This document shows positions 8,101 through 14,812 of a stretch of DNA of 17,225 bases, piece after piece. Location of the stretch: positions 1 through 17,225 of the forward strand of contig CAZYWA010000120.1 in assembly GCA_964650975.1 (NCBI GenBank). The letters are read 5' to 3'. The translations under genes were made by a program, and so were the position numbers. Every line of letters begins with the position of its first letter. The stretch's first letter is position 1. This stretch comes from CAZYWA01 sp964650975 [NCBI: uncultured bacterium]. GTDB lineage: Bacteria > JADJOY01. The notes beneath the pieces were generated by a model, which made no database searches, was not told the DNA's origin, and worked only from the letters and a program-made list of their open reading frames with translations.

Positions 8101-9043
8101 GGGCCTTGAGCGCGAATGTCACCGGTCGCGCGCCCGCGCCCAGATCGAGGCTCGCGCCGGGCAGAGCGAGCGCCAGCTCGATCGCGAGCGTGTCGAGGTC
8201 GGGGCCGTGGACGTGAAGGTCGAGCGCCAGCTGGCCGCGAGCGCGAATCGCGCGAGCGCCGTTCACGGTGACTTGCAGGTCGTGTTCGTCCCCGGGTCGA
8301 TGCGAGGCGTGAAGGGTGAGATCGGTGCCCTGCGATCCGGCGTGACCGTCGAGATTCAGGTCGAGCCCGCGCGATTCGACCCGCGTGGCGCCGTCGAGAT
8401 CGAGGAGCAACGTCACGTCGGCGAGCCGCAGTTCGTCGAGCTCGATGTTGACCGGCAACGGCGGGATCGCGATGCCGTGCTTCGGAGCGGGGATCGCGAC
8501 GACCTTCGCCCCTGGCGCCGCGGGTGGCACGGCCGCTCCCGGCGCGGGCACCACGACCACCACGGTCGGAGCCGCGCCGCCACCGGCCAGCGGCAGATTG
8601 CTGTTCTTTCCGCGAAACACGATCGCGAGCTTGGCGCCGCTCAGCGCCAGATGATCGATGCGGAGCGTGCCGTGCAGGAGCTCCGAGAGCGAGTAGCCGA
8701 GGACCAGCTGGTCGGCGATCAAAAACGGCTGGCTGGCGAGGTCTCCCCGCGGCACCAGCTTCACGTCGCCGACGGTGAGCCCGGAGAGAAGGTGCAGCTC
8801 GACCGAGCCGAGCGTCACATCCTGGCCGAGGACACCCGAGAGGATCGAGGCGAGGCGCGCGCGCCCGCCGTCGGTGTCGAGGTAAGTCTGCGCGCCCGCG
8901 AGCAGCACCAGGATCAGCACCACGAGAATCGCGAGCGTCGTGATGAGCCGGCGCGTCCATCGCCACGTGCCGCGCAGCACGCGCGCGGGTCGCGACGGCT
9001 TCGCCATGGTCGGCGCGGTCTCCGTTTTCTTCGCGTCGCTCAC
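5132..9043 (-). CDS. AsmA-like large envelope protein (AsmA/YhdP/TamB superfamily)
   Basis: Protein of 1303 residues with a short basic cytoplasmic N-terminus, one anchor helix (about 33-51, LITTLAILVVLILVLLAG) and a very long periplasmic body. After the anchor comes the pattern usual for AsmA-type proteins: GGRARLASILSGVLGQDVTL then LHLLSGLTVGDVKLV. A Pro/Ala/Val-rich linker lies about 155-195, then hundreds of residues of alternating beta-strand repeats rich in L.LDL and A.A.LDG patterns. In E. coli, members of this superfamily (YhdP, TamB, YdbH) are proposed to carry phospholipids to the outer membrane. No TamB C-terminal DUF490 domain is evident, so AsmA-like is the safer call. The GTG at 9043 follows GAAGAAGAG; an ATG at 9007 is an alternative. 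It starts 88 nt after the permease pair and could be co-transcribed with it. Confidence 0.85.
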   Translation of the reverse strand: MSDAKKTETAPTMAKPSRPARVLRGTWRWTRRLITTLAILVVLILVLLAGAQTYLDTDGGRARLASILSGVLGQDVTLGSVELHLLSGLTVGDVKLVPRGDLASQPFLIADQLVLGYSLSELLHGTLRIDHLALSGAKLAIVFRGKNSNLPLAGGGAAPTVVVVVPAPGAAVPPAAPGAKVVAIPAPKHGIAIPPLPVNIELDELRLADVTLLLDLDGATRVESRGLDLNLDGHAGSQGTDLTLHASHRPGDEHDLQVTVNGARAIRARGQLALDLHVHGPDLDTLAIELALALPGASLDLGAGARPVTFALKARGEARLSKAEATLDPLTLDLGTGGSLQARVKLVDFLSAPVLDASVPHAHFDLGELLPLAAPFLPALTAAGRVEIENLAAHGDLAGGTEQAPFTASGKIVLAGIDLGYPDVGITATGLDGNIDLARAKLVHYLPAELAANGGLTLTHAGLPDGGRAEHASVTLDATANGTDFRAVRAHVEAHVPTLVPPALGPGATPLAVDAQVTANADLTTGNLTGIDVVASVPKALDLHVTGDVGAFGKGPIAVKASIAAQPGPLLTLVPRSLLGGMAVPNASGSIAIDATATGDLGRRAVASAGTVKLAKLSANELPAHASLGSASGELAFDVSLADGFQPGPAKISGNLAVERVQAIDAVDLASASLSIDAATNGAPPTDATAKLDLKLTGARYRTPDLETPLQDVKLHLAARGDPTHGNLTLDDLDLLIDRGGHLTAKGSARAFGREALEARARLDGLSLATVAMRLPRSIGSAVSGISATGAPTLDVDVKGRLPNPDEIRSLTLPLTSHVAFELPKASLAWPERQLNLPRASAKLGLAIDPANVAVDLDAGAFELVDRPHLGSESWDLTATVHARLEDRDRLTLSQAYFGVLNRGGFAFAGGELSGIRPVLEARALPPLGEILRSVAGQLEVAAGFARPSPTEMAPGLTVKGGSSTRVTVKLRPGRDLAIEGQAFFADLDAKQPPSLDVTGLSGRFPIQKTLRIVTADTKPSSSAPGARDAARSGDADPSVGERNRSVYGALRPLSANRDNLRLANLVAGPLAAHDIYLDIAFADRALELDRFGVGLLGGWVGGNAETSFSPARNRLLFSTEFGEIDLRKLLPLQNDLADEEAQVSGTARVAVDLARGEGSGTVSLGDLNADLTLTRIGERALDQLLVFLDPKGDQSSISTFRTILKTTDLTINRVEIPIQNGSLTVRVEYGIHAHVPRFLERALNIVYDTTNRFEVPAIDLLKLSNVQDLQAAFAKLDRLKPVLDVVGGDRIRIEPDGSFRIE

Positions 9044-9083
9044 GTCAGCTGCTCTTCTTCCGGCACCGTCTCAGGCTGCCTAC

Positions 9084-9112
9084 GCCGCGGCGGCGAGGAC
9101 CGCCGCCCTCCA
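9084..9112. repeat. Short copy of the intergenic palindromic repeat, between permease and AsmA-like gene
   Basis: A GC-rich palindrome, GCGGCGGCGAGGACCGCCGCC, here written in two parts because of its symmetry: GCGGCGGCGAG and GACCGCCGCC. It is followed by CTCCAACGG and lies about 20 nt past the stop of the second permease gene. It matches the core of the larger repeat copies near 11000, 11650 and 14820 and the short copy at 5086-5109. Confidence 0.5.
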
Positions 9113-9131
9113 ACGGAAACGTCACCTTCCT

Positions 9132-9992
9132 TCACGTTCCCTTCACGTCGAAGGCGTCGCGCAAGCCGTCGCCGAGAAAATTGAGGCCGAGCACCGTGAT
9201 CAGGATCGCGAGGCCCGGAAACGCGGCGACGTGGGGCGCTTGCTCGAGGTAGAGGCGGCCGTCGTCGATCATGCTGCCCCAGCTCGGGGTCGGCGGAACG
9301 ACGCCAAGACCGAGAAAGCTCAGGCTCGCCTCCGCGACGATGGCGCTCGCCATGCCGAACGTGGCTTGCACCAGCACCGGCGCGAGCACGTTGGGGAGCA
9401 AGTGGTGCATGACGATGCGCGTGCGACTGGCGCCGAGCGCCACCGCGGCCTGCACGAACTCGCGTTCACGGAGCGCCAGCACCTGGCCGCGCACCAGCCG
9501 CGCGTAGCCCACCCAGCCCAGCACACAGAGCGCCAGCACCGTGTGATCGAGACCCGGGCCGAGCACGGCGCTGAGCGCGATCGCGAGCAAAATGCCGGGA
9601 AACGCGAGCAATACGTCCACCACGCGCATCGCGACCTCGTCGACCCAGCCGCCCGCGAGGCCCACGGCCGCGCCGACCGCGCTGCCCACGGTCGACGACA
9701 CCAGCACCACGATCAGCCCGACGGCGAGCGACACGCGCGCTCCCACCAGGATGCGGCTCAGCACGTCGCGGCCCAGCGAGTCCTGGCCGAGGATGTGGCC
9801 GGCGCTGGGTGCGTTGAGCCGTGCCGCCAGATCCTGCGCGATCGGATCGTGGGGAGCGATCGCCGGACCGATGAGCGCGATCACCGTCACACAACCGATG
9901 AGCGCCAGTCCGCCCACCGCACCCCGGTGCGCGACGAACCGGGCGAGCACCCGGCTGCGGCCGGTGGCGCGTGCCGCGCTCACGCCGCTCAT
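9132..9992 (-). CDS. ABC transporter permease, DppC/OppC-type
   Basis: Inner-membrane permease subunit of a peptide/nickel/opine-type (family 5) ABC importer, 286 residues, normal for DppC. It starts with a short cytoplasmic N-terminus and first helix (about 26-44). Next comes the family motif GQDSLGRDVLSRILVGAR (69-86), then five more helices. The ATPase-contact loop EFVQAAVALGASRTRIVMHH lies at 178-197, followed by LLPNVLAPV. The end SFLGLGVVPPTPSWGSMI and a final helix near 258-275 are typical of DppC. The ATG at 9992 overlaps the stop of the upstream permease (ATGA), so the two are translationally coupled. The reading frame stays open far upstream of this start, but that extension lies across the other permease gene and is not protein-like. 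Confidence 0.95.
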   Translation of the reverse strand: MSGVSAARATGRSRVLARFVAHRGAVGGLALIGCVTVIALIGPAIAPHDPIAQDLAARLNAPSAGHILGQDSLGRDVLSRILVGARVSLAVGLIVVLVSSTVGSAVGAAVGLAGGWVDEVAMRVVDVLLAFPGILLAIALSAVLGPGLDHTVLALCVLGWVGYARLVRGQVLALREREFVQAAVALGASRTRIVMHHLLPNVLAPVLVQATFGMASAIVAEASLSFLGLGVVPPTPSWGSMIDDGRLYLEQAPHVAAFPGLAILITVLGLNFLGDGLRDAFDVKGT

Positions 9993-10918
9993 CCACGGCT
10001 CCCGAACCGGATGCTCGGATTCACCCACGCGTAGAGCAGATCGGTGAGCAGATTCACCGCCACGTAGGTGAGCGCCACCGACAGCACCACGCCTTGCACC
10101 ACCGGGTAATCGCGGGCGCGAATGCCCTCGAGCAGCAGCTTGCCCACACCCGGCCACGAGAAGATCGTCTCGGTGATCACCGAGCCCGCGAGCAACGCGC
10201 CGAACTGGAGCGCCAGCAGGGTCACGATCGGCACCAGCGCGTTTCGCATCGCGTGCTTCCACACCACCACCGTCGGGCTCACTCCCTTGGCGCGCGCGGT
10301 GCGGATGTAGTCCTCGCCCAGCGTCTCGAGCAGGCTCGAGCGCGTCATGCGGGTGAGGATCGCGGCGAGGCCGAGGCCCAGGGTGGTCGCGGGCAGGATC
10401 AAGCTCGCGAGCCCCTCGCGGCCCGAGACCGGCAGCCAGTCGAGACGGATCGAGAACAGCAGGATGAGCATTGGCCCCAGCCAGAAGTTGGGGATCGAGA
10501 CGCCGAGCAGCGCGGCGGCGCTCGATCCGTGATCGATCCAGGTGCGTGCGCGCAACGCGGCGAGCACGCCGAGCGGGATCGCCACCAGCGTCGCCACCAG
10601 CATGGACGCGAGTGTCAGCTGGAACGTGGCCGGGTAGCGCTGGACCAGGAGCGCGCTCACCGGCATCGAGCGGCGGATCGAGGTGCCGAGATCGCCGTGC
10701 GCGAGCCCGCCCAGGAACCGCAGGTACTGGACCCAGAGCGGCCGATCGAGACCGAGGGCGTGGCGCAGCTCCTCGCGCTGCGCTGGCATCGCGGTCTCGC
10801 CCAGCATCGCCTCGACCGGATCGCCGGGCACCAGATGGAGGAGCGCGAACACCAGCGTCACCACTCCCAGCACCACCGGAATGGACGTCAAGAGCCGCCG
10901 GAGCAGAAAGGCGCGCAT
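9989..10918 (-). CDS. ABC transporter permease, DppB/OppB-type
   Basis: First permease subunit of the same family-5 importer, 309 residues. Visible are helix 1 (about 9-30) followed by the DppB hallmark PGDPVEAMLG, the conserved ALGLDRPLWVQYLRFLGG and GDLGTSIRRSMPV stretches, five further helices, and the ATPase-contact loop IRTARAKGVSPTVVVWKHAM (205-224) with RNALVP. The C-terminus AWVNPSIRFGSRG is also typical. The ATG at 10918 has no strong ribosome site. DppB and DppC form the channel and need one or two ATPases (DppD/DppF) plus a binding protein. A matching binding protein is encoded at 14936-16507, but no ATPase gene is in the window. The substrate could be peptides or another small molecule and cannot be read from the permeases. 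Confidence 0.95.
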   Translation of the reverse strand: MRAFLLRRLLTSIPVVLGVVTLVFALLHLVPGDPVEAMLGETAMPAQREELRHALGLDRPLWVQYLRFLGGLAHGDLGTSIRRSMPVSALLVQRYPATFQLTLASMLVATLVAIPLGVLAALRARTWIDHGSSAAALLGVSIPNFWLGPMLILLFSIRLDWLPVSGREGLASLILPATTLGLGLAAILTRMTRSSLLETLGEDYIRTARAKGVSPTVVVWKHAMRNALVPIVTLLALQFGALLAGSVITETIFSWPGVGKLLLEGIRARDYPVVQGVVLSVALTYVAVNLLTDLLYAWVNPSIRFGSRG

Positions 10919-10992
10919 GGCGTGTCGGTAAATCGGCGGGCGAGTCTACCCCGAGGCCATCACCGATCGGTGCAGACGCGGCACCGGAACGG

Positions 10993-11137
10993 GCGGCCGC
11001 GAAGGACCGCGTCCCTCCGAGGAGCAGGATGACAGTCGGAGGGCTGCGGTCCCTCGAGGCCGCGGCGTCACCTCGCGATCGATCGCTGACGCGCCGGGGA
11101 CCGGCGCGCTCCATGGAGCCCGCCGGTCCCCGGCGGG
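10993..11137. repeat. Intergenic palindromic repeat, copy A (two hairpins) after SRPBCC gene
   Basis: Two strong hairpins lie in the 240-bp spacer between the SRPBCC gene and the permease pair; no gene is seen here. Hairpin one pairs 11004-11020 with 11036-11052 (15 of 17 positions). Hairpin two spans 11093-11134: 14-bp arms GCCGGGGACCGGCG and CGCCGGTCCCCGGC enclose the palindrome GCTCCATGGAGC, so all but one of 21 positions pair. Between them lies the shared segment GGTCCCTCGAGGCCGCGGCG followed by TCACCTCGCGATCGATCG. The repeat ends about 22 nt past the stop of the SRPBCC gene. About 100 bp match copy B closely and copy C less closely. The permease promoter should also lie in this spacer, probably 10919-10992, but none is clear. 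Confidence 0.7.
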
Positions 11138-11158
11138 TAGCGCTCCACTGGCCGGCGG

Positions 11159-11566
11159 TTACTTCTTCCTCTTCCTCGTGAGATACGCGCGCCACGGCCC
11201 CCAGTAGTACTTCGCCCAACCCTCGCTCACTCCGACGTGGTCGTGCTCGGGCACGCCGACGTGCGCCAGTTCGATCCGCCCGGACCCGCGCTCGGCGGCC
11301 GAGAAGCGCAGCACCAGGATCGAGTCGAGGTCGGACTTCCCGAACATCGACGATCGCCACGCCTGCACGATCAGCTTCCTGGGCACGATCTCGAGGAACC
11401 GTCCCTCGAGCATGCCGTTGAACGCACGAAACGCACCTCCCACCTTGGGCTTGAGCGACACCGGAAACCCGGTGAACGCCGCGTGCTGCTTGGCGTCGAG
11501 ATACATCCCGAAAAGCCGCGCCGGCGACGCCGGCAGCACGACGACCTGCTCGATGGTCGGGGTCAT
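11159..11566 (-). CDS. SRPBCC / AHSA1-like domain protein
   Basis: Small soluble protein of 135 residues with the helix-grip (START/Bet v 1-like) fold of the activator-of-Hsp90-ATPase-1-like family, which binds hydrophobic ligands in a deep cavity. Visible features are the N-terminal strand IEQVVVLPASPARLFGMYLD, the KPKVGGAFRAFNGMLEGRFL strand pair (39-58), LIVQAWR at 65-71 and the typical end HVGVPEHDH..GWAKYYWGPWRAYL (102-129). A strong ribosome site GGAGGAGAGG lies just before the ATG at 11566. The gene stands between two copies of the intergenic repeat, so it may be its own transcription unit. Members are often general ligand-binding or stress proteins; the ligand is unknown. An inverted repeat of TCCTC and GAGGA around 11572-11600 overlaps the ribosome-site region. 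Confidence 0.85.
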   Translation of the reverse strand: MTPTIEQVVVLPASPARLFGMYLDAKQHAAFTGFPVSLKPKVGGAFRAFNGMLEGRFLEIVPRKLIVQAWRSSMFGKSDLDSILVLRFSAAERGSGRIELAHVGVPEHDHVGVSEGWAKYYWGPWRAYLTRKRKK

Positions 11567-11640
11567 GTTCCTCTCCTCCGAATACGATCTCCGAGGAGGA
11601 TACCGCGCGGATCTCGGACCTCGGCGTGCGAGCCATGCAA

Positions 11641-11760
11641 CGGAGGGCTGCGGTCCCTCGCAGCCGCGGCGTCACGTCGCGAATCGATCGCCGACGCGCC
11701 GGGGACCGGCGCGCTCCAAACGACCTGCTGGAGCCCGCCGGTCTCCAACGGGTTGCGCTC
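11641..11760. repeat. Intergenic palindromic repeat, copy B after GMC gene
   Basis: Shares with copy A the run GGAGGGCTGCGGTCCCTCG, then GCCGCGGCGTCAC and ATCGATCG, then GACGCGCCGGGGACCGGCGC, with few differences. Its hairpin pairs GGGGACCGGCG (11701-11711) with CGCCGGTCTCC (11736-11746), one G-T pair. The inner loop is enlarged compared with copy A but still keeps CTCC and GGAG facing each other. It ends one base before the GMC stop codon (11762-11764). Conservation of pairing despite sequence drift suggests that the folded form matters. Confidence 0.7.
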
Positions 11761-11761
11761 G

Positions 11762-13870
11762 CTAGGACAAGAAGCGGCGGTGGTTGTCGAGGAGGTAGGA
11801 CGCGTTTCGGACCGATAGCGCCTGGATCGTTTCCGCGGGATTCACGCCGATCGGCGTCGGAAAGAGGCTCGCGTCGCTCACGACCAGGCGGTCGAACCCG
11901 TAGACGTGGCCGTAGCTGTCGCACACGGCGCGCGCCGGGTCCGAGCCCATGCGCGCGGTGCCCATGAGGTGCACGGTCACGATCTCCATGTGGCTCTTGG
12001 GGATCGGTGTCGCGAGCATCTTGCGCGCGTCGTCGACGGTGAGCAGGTCCTTGACGCCCGCGAACGGCATGATGATGCGCTTGGCGCCGGCCGCGAAGAG
12101 GAGCTCGCAGAGCAACGACACGCCGCGCTTCACTTGCTCCGCGTCGGCGTCGTTCAGCTGATAGAAAGCGTAGGGCTGGCCGTTGGGGCCCAGGCGCACG
12201 CGGCCCACCGTGGTGTCCTCGACCAGGATTCCCGCGGTCACGATCTTGGCGTAGTCCTTCATCGCCTCGCCCAGCTCGGCGCCGTAGGTCGGCATGGTCA
12301 TCGCGACCACGTTGGGCGGCACGTTGACCGCCGCCATCAGGAAGCCCTGCTCCTGGAACTCGCGCACCTGATAGGCCTGGTGGACGCCTTCCCAGCCGCG
12401 CACGTCCTCGTCGAACACTGCGAACACCTTGCCGTTCGGGTGCAAGCTGAGATTTCCGCCGAGCAAGCCCGAGGCGGAGCGGAAGCCCGAGCGCATGAGC
12501 AGCGCGGGCGTTTGCATGGCACCCGCGGCGGAGACCACGAGCCGCGCGTGGACCCGGAAGCGCCGGCCGAGCTTGGTGTTGGGATCGACGACCCGCGCCT
12601 CGACGCCGACGGCGGTGTTCCGGTGGTGCAGGATCTTGGTCACGCGCACGTTCGAGTAGACCCGTGCGCCGAAGTGGAGCGCGCGCGGGATCCAGCTCAC
12701 CAGCGCCGATTGCTTGGCGCCGGTCGGACAGCCGAAGGCGCAGTTGTTGGAGCCCGCGCAGTGGTTTTGATTGCGAGTGTTGTGGATCCACTTCCAGCCC
12801 TGGCGCTCGGCGCCGATCCGGAGCAGCTCGTTGTCGCGGCCGACGGTCTCCGGGTCCTGCCGCGCCACGTGGATGCGCCGCTCCACGCGCTCGTAGAAAT
12901 ACGCCATGTCCGCGGGGCCGATGCGATCGAGGTGATCCTGCTTGTTCCAGCGCTCGAGGATCGGCTCGGGCGTGCGCCAGGCCATGCCGCCGTTCACCAC
13001 GGTCGAGCCGCCCACGGTGCAGCCTTCCTGGAAGAAGACCGGCGGTGTGCCGAGCGCCGCGGAGGCACCGCCGTCGCGGTACATCATGCGGATCATCGCG
13101 GTGGCGTTCGACGTGAAGTCCTCGGTGCGGTGATAGCCGCCCTCTTCGAGCACGATCACGTCGAGCCCGGCTTCCGCGAGCTCGGCGGCCATCGACGCAC
13201 CGCCCGCACCCGAGCCGACGATCACCACGTCGCAGTCGAGATCGGCGATGCCCGCGAGGTCGTCACGCGTGAACACGTTCGACGGACGCGCCGCTCCGGA
13301 CTTGGCCGCCTCCGGTCGCGGCGCCTCGCTCGCGCGCCGCTTCCGGCCCGCCCACGCGGGCGGCGTGACGCCGCGCAACGGATCGGGCTGCGTGTGCGTG
13401 GCATCGTGAGCGCGGACCTCGTCGCCGTGCAGCTCCATGCGGCGCTTCTTGACTAGCTCGATCCACGGATCGGGCGTGTAGCCGAGATCGGCCTTCACGT
13501 CGTCGAGCTCGTAGTAGCTCAGGCTCCCGATCTGGCGCACTCCCTTCGCGAACTCGCGAAACAGCGCGAAGTGGCTCTTCCACCACGACGCGTAGTAGCG
13601 CCGCGCGCGATCGGGGTCGAGCCGCGACGCGGGCCAGCCGCCGTTTCCGGGCCAGAAGACCGCGATCCACTCGAACGCGAGCAGCCCCGCGCGCAATCCC
13701 GAGCGCACGGTCCACGGCAGCGCGCGCATCGAGATCTCCATGTGGTCGATGGTCGCGTCGAGACGGTTCTTCGACACGATCTCGGGCGGCAGCACCACGG
13801 GGAGCACCACGCGCAGCAAGGCGCGGGTCGAGGGCGAATGCCGGTAATCGGCGAGGGTCGGCTCGGTCAT
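11762..13870 (-). CDS. GMC-family FAD oxidoreductase, long-chain alcohol oxidase-like
   Basis: FAD-dependent alcohol oxidase/dehydrogenase of 702 residues. The N-terminal domain of about 200 residues (SLSYYELDDVKADLGYTPDPWIE near 116-138) resembles the extra domain of fatty (long-chain) alcohol oxidases and gluconate-dehydrogenase-like proteins. The FAD domain begins at 213 with VVIVGSGAGGASMAAELAEAG and the ribose-binding VIVLEEGG (238-245); TVGGSTVVNGGM at 285-296 is the GMC signature region. The catalytic pair is His634 (VHLMGTARMG) and Asn677 (IGVNPAETIQAL). A cysteine cluster Cys371, Cys377, Cys381 (CAGSNNCAFGCPTGAKQS) is characteristic of this subgroup. GAGGT precedes the ATG at 13870. 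It starts 8 nt after the FadR-like regulator, so the two are surely co-transcribed and the enzyme is probably under its control. Substrates are probably long-chain or sterol-like alcohols, an inference; electron acceptor unknown. Confidence 0.92.
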   Translation of the reverse strand: MTEPTLADYRHSPSTRALLRVVLPVVLPPEIVSKNRLDATIDHMEISMRALPWTVRSGLRAGLLAFEWIAVFWPGNGGWPASRLDPDRARRYYASWWKSHFALFREFAKGVRQIGSLSYYELDDVKADLGYTPDPWIELVKKRRMELHGDEVRAHDATHTQPDPLRGVTPPAWAGRKRRASEAPRPEAAKSGAARPSNVFTRDDLAGIADLDCDVVIVGSGAGGASMAAELAEAGLDVIVLEEGGYHRTEDFTSNATAMIRMMYRDGGASAALGTPPVFFQEGCTVGGSTVVNGGMAWRTPEPILERWNKQDHLDRIGPADMAYFYERVERRIHVARQDPETVGRDNELLRIGAERQGWKWIHNTRNQNHCAGSNNCAFGCPTGAKQSALVSWIPRALHFGARVYSNVRVTKILHHRNTAVGVEARVVDPNTKLGRRFRVHARLVVSAAGAMQTPALLMRSGFRSASGLLGGNLSLHPNGKVFAVFDEDVRGWEGVHQAYQVREFQEQGFLMAAVNVPPNVVAMTMPTYGAELGEAMKDYAKIVTAGILVEDTTVGRVRLGPNGQPYAFYQLNDADAEQVKRGVSLLCELLFAAGAKRIIMPFAGVKDLLTVDDARKMLATPIPKSHMEIVTVHLMGTARMGSDPARAVCDSYGHVYGFDRLVVSDASLFPTPIGVNPAETIQALSVRNASYLLDNHRRFLS

Positions 13871-13878
13871 GGGTTACC

Positions 13879-14649
13879 TCAGCCAGGTTGAAGGAAGCGC
13901 AGCAGGCGCCGGTCGTGGCGCTCGAGATAGGCGCCGAGGACGCGAGCCGCGACGCGCGGCTGGTGCCGCTCGAGCGCGGTCAGGAACGTGGTGTGCGCCT
14001 CGCGGTAATCGGTGGGCGGTGTCACCGCGCCCGTGAAGATCCGCGCCAGCTCGAGGTAAACGCCGGCGAGACGATTGAGCAGCCACACCGCGGGCAGGAA
14101 GCCGGCGGCCTCGACCAGCGCTCGCATCACGCCGAGATCCGCCTCGACGAAGGCCACCGAGTCGTGGCGCGCGGCCCACGCGGCGTCGAGCTCGCGGCGC
14201 GCGGCCGACGTTCCGCCGGAAGGCAGTCGTTTGGCGATGAGCTGCACGGTCTCGAGCATCAGGCTGCGGCGCAGCGACAAGAGATCCTCGACCAGTGCCG
14301 CCAGGTTCCCGAGCTGGCCGTCCTGCCAGGCGCCGTAGCGCAGATACGCGGGCAGCACCTCGATCGACCAATCGCGCCGCTCGCGCACCACCACACCCGA
14401 GCCGCGCTTCGCGTCGAGCAGGTTCCACGCCGCCAAGCGGCGCAGCGCCTCGCGCAGCGTCGGCCGGCTGGTGCCGAGGCGCCGGGCGAGGTCGCGCTCC
14501 GCGGGCAGATTGCTTCCCGGCGGGAACGTGCCGCTCACGATGTCGGCGAGCAGCGCCTCGAACGTCGCCTCGCTGGGCGAGGCCGGCGCGGCGGCACGCG
14601 CGAGCGGCGAGGTCGCCGGGCGTGGGGTGGCTGCGGCGGAGCGGGTCAT
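13879..14649 (-). CDS. GntR-family transcriptional regulator, FadR-like
   Basis: DNA-binding repressor of 256 residues. The GntR winged helix spans about 26-90: ATFEALLADIVSGTFPPGSN, LPAERDLARRLGTSRPTLREALRR and the wing DAKRGSGVVV. The helical effector domain (about 115-248) reads AFVEADLGVMRALVEAAGFL and EAHTTFLTALERHQPRVAAR, in the style of FadR/FCD proteins that bind acyl-CoA or small acids. Positions are given from the ATG at 14649. The frame is open up to a GTG at 14697, but that longer start would put the operator inside the gene and adds a non-conserved leader, so the ATG is preferred although its ribosome site is weak. Two FadR-type boxes overlap its promoter, which predicts autoregulation and control of the GMC gene 8 nt downstream. 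The effector (perhaps a long-chain acyl-CoA) is inferred from the operator type and neighbours. Confidence 0.88.
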   Translation of the reverse strand: MTRSAAATPRPATSPLARAAAPASPSEATFEALLADIVSGTFPPGSNLPAERDLARRLGTSRPTLREALRRLAAWNLLDAKRGSGVVVRERRDWSIEVLPAYLRYGAWQDGQLGNLAALVEDLLSLRRSLMLETVQLIAKRLPSGGTSAARRELDAAWAARHDSVAFVEADLGVMRALVEAAGFLPAVWLLNRLAGVYLELARIFTGAVTPPTDYREAHTTFLTALERHQPRVAARVLGAYLERHDRRLLRFLQPG

Positions 14650-14684
14650 GGCGAGATCTCGGACGGTCGGGCCAGGGCCGAAAA

Positions 14685-14710
14685 GTGGCCTGACCAATTG
14701 GTCAGACCAC
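14685..14710. promoter_or_regulatory. Double FadR-like operator in front of the regulator gene
   Basis: Two 11-bp boxes of the form TGGTCnGACCA stand side by side: TGGCCTGACCA (14686-14696, one change) and TGGTCAGACCA (14699-14709, perfect), two bases apart. Together they form a 26-bp palindrome with a perfect 16-bp centre, CTGACCAATTGGTCAG (14690-14705), and one mismatched pair. E. coli FadR is known to bind a TGGTCnGACCA-like site. The boxes start at the -10 hexamer and extend past the likely transcription start, a repressor position. Confidence 0.8.
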
Positions 14711-14738
14711 TATGGCGGCGGACGCGATCGCTTGGCAA
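14709..14738 (-). promoter_or_regulatory. Putative sigma-70 promoter of the regulator-GMC operon
   Basis: On the minus strand TTGCCA (14738-14733, five of six to TTGACA) is followed after 18 bases by CATAGT (14714-14709, four of six to TATAAT). Transcription would start near 14702, inside the double operator, leaving a leader of about 50 nt before the ATG at 14649. It is the clearest promoter in the window because the operator abuts the -10. Confidence 0.55.
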
Positions 14739-14812
14739 GGCGCGCCTTCGGACGACGGGTGAGCCAGGTTGTCCCCCGGCCGCGCGGGAGCGCGGCGCTC
14801 CCAGCGCCCTTT

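Noticed and set aside
5132-9043. Calling the large protein TamB
   Set aside because: No TamB-type DUF490 C-terminal domain was recognised; AsmA-like is what the sequence supports.
7412-9184. Long plus-strand open frame opposite the AsmA-like gene (590 codons), and similar ones at 6098-7180, 11906-13456 and 14471-16594
   Set aside because: Arg/Ala/Glu/His-rich mirror frames of GC-rich genes, with no recognisable domain. The minus-strand products are clearly real.
9132-12791. A 1219-codon open minus-strand frame running through several genes
   Set aside because: Only its last 286 codons encode the DppC-type permease. Upstream it is Arg/Gly/Ala-rich, crosses the DppB, SRPBCC and GMC genes in another frame, and is open only because of high GC.
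14650-14697. Longer start (GTG at 14697) for the FadR-like regulator
   Set aside because: It would place the start codon inside the operator palindrome and adds a non-conserved 16-residue leader.
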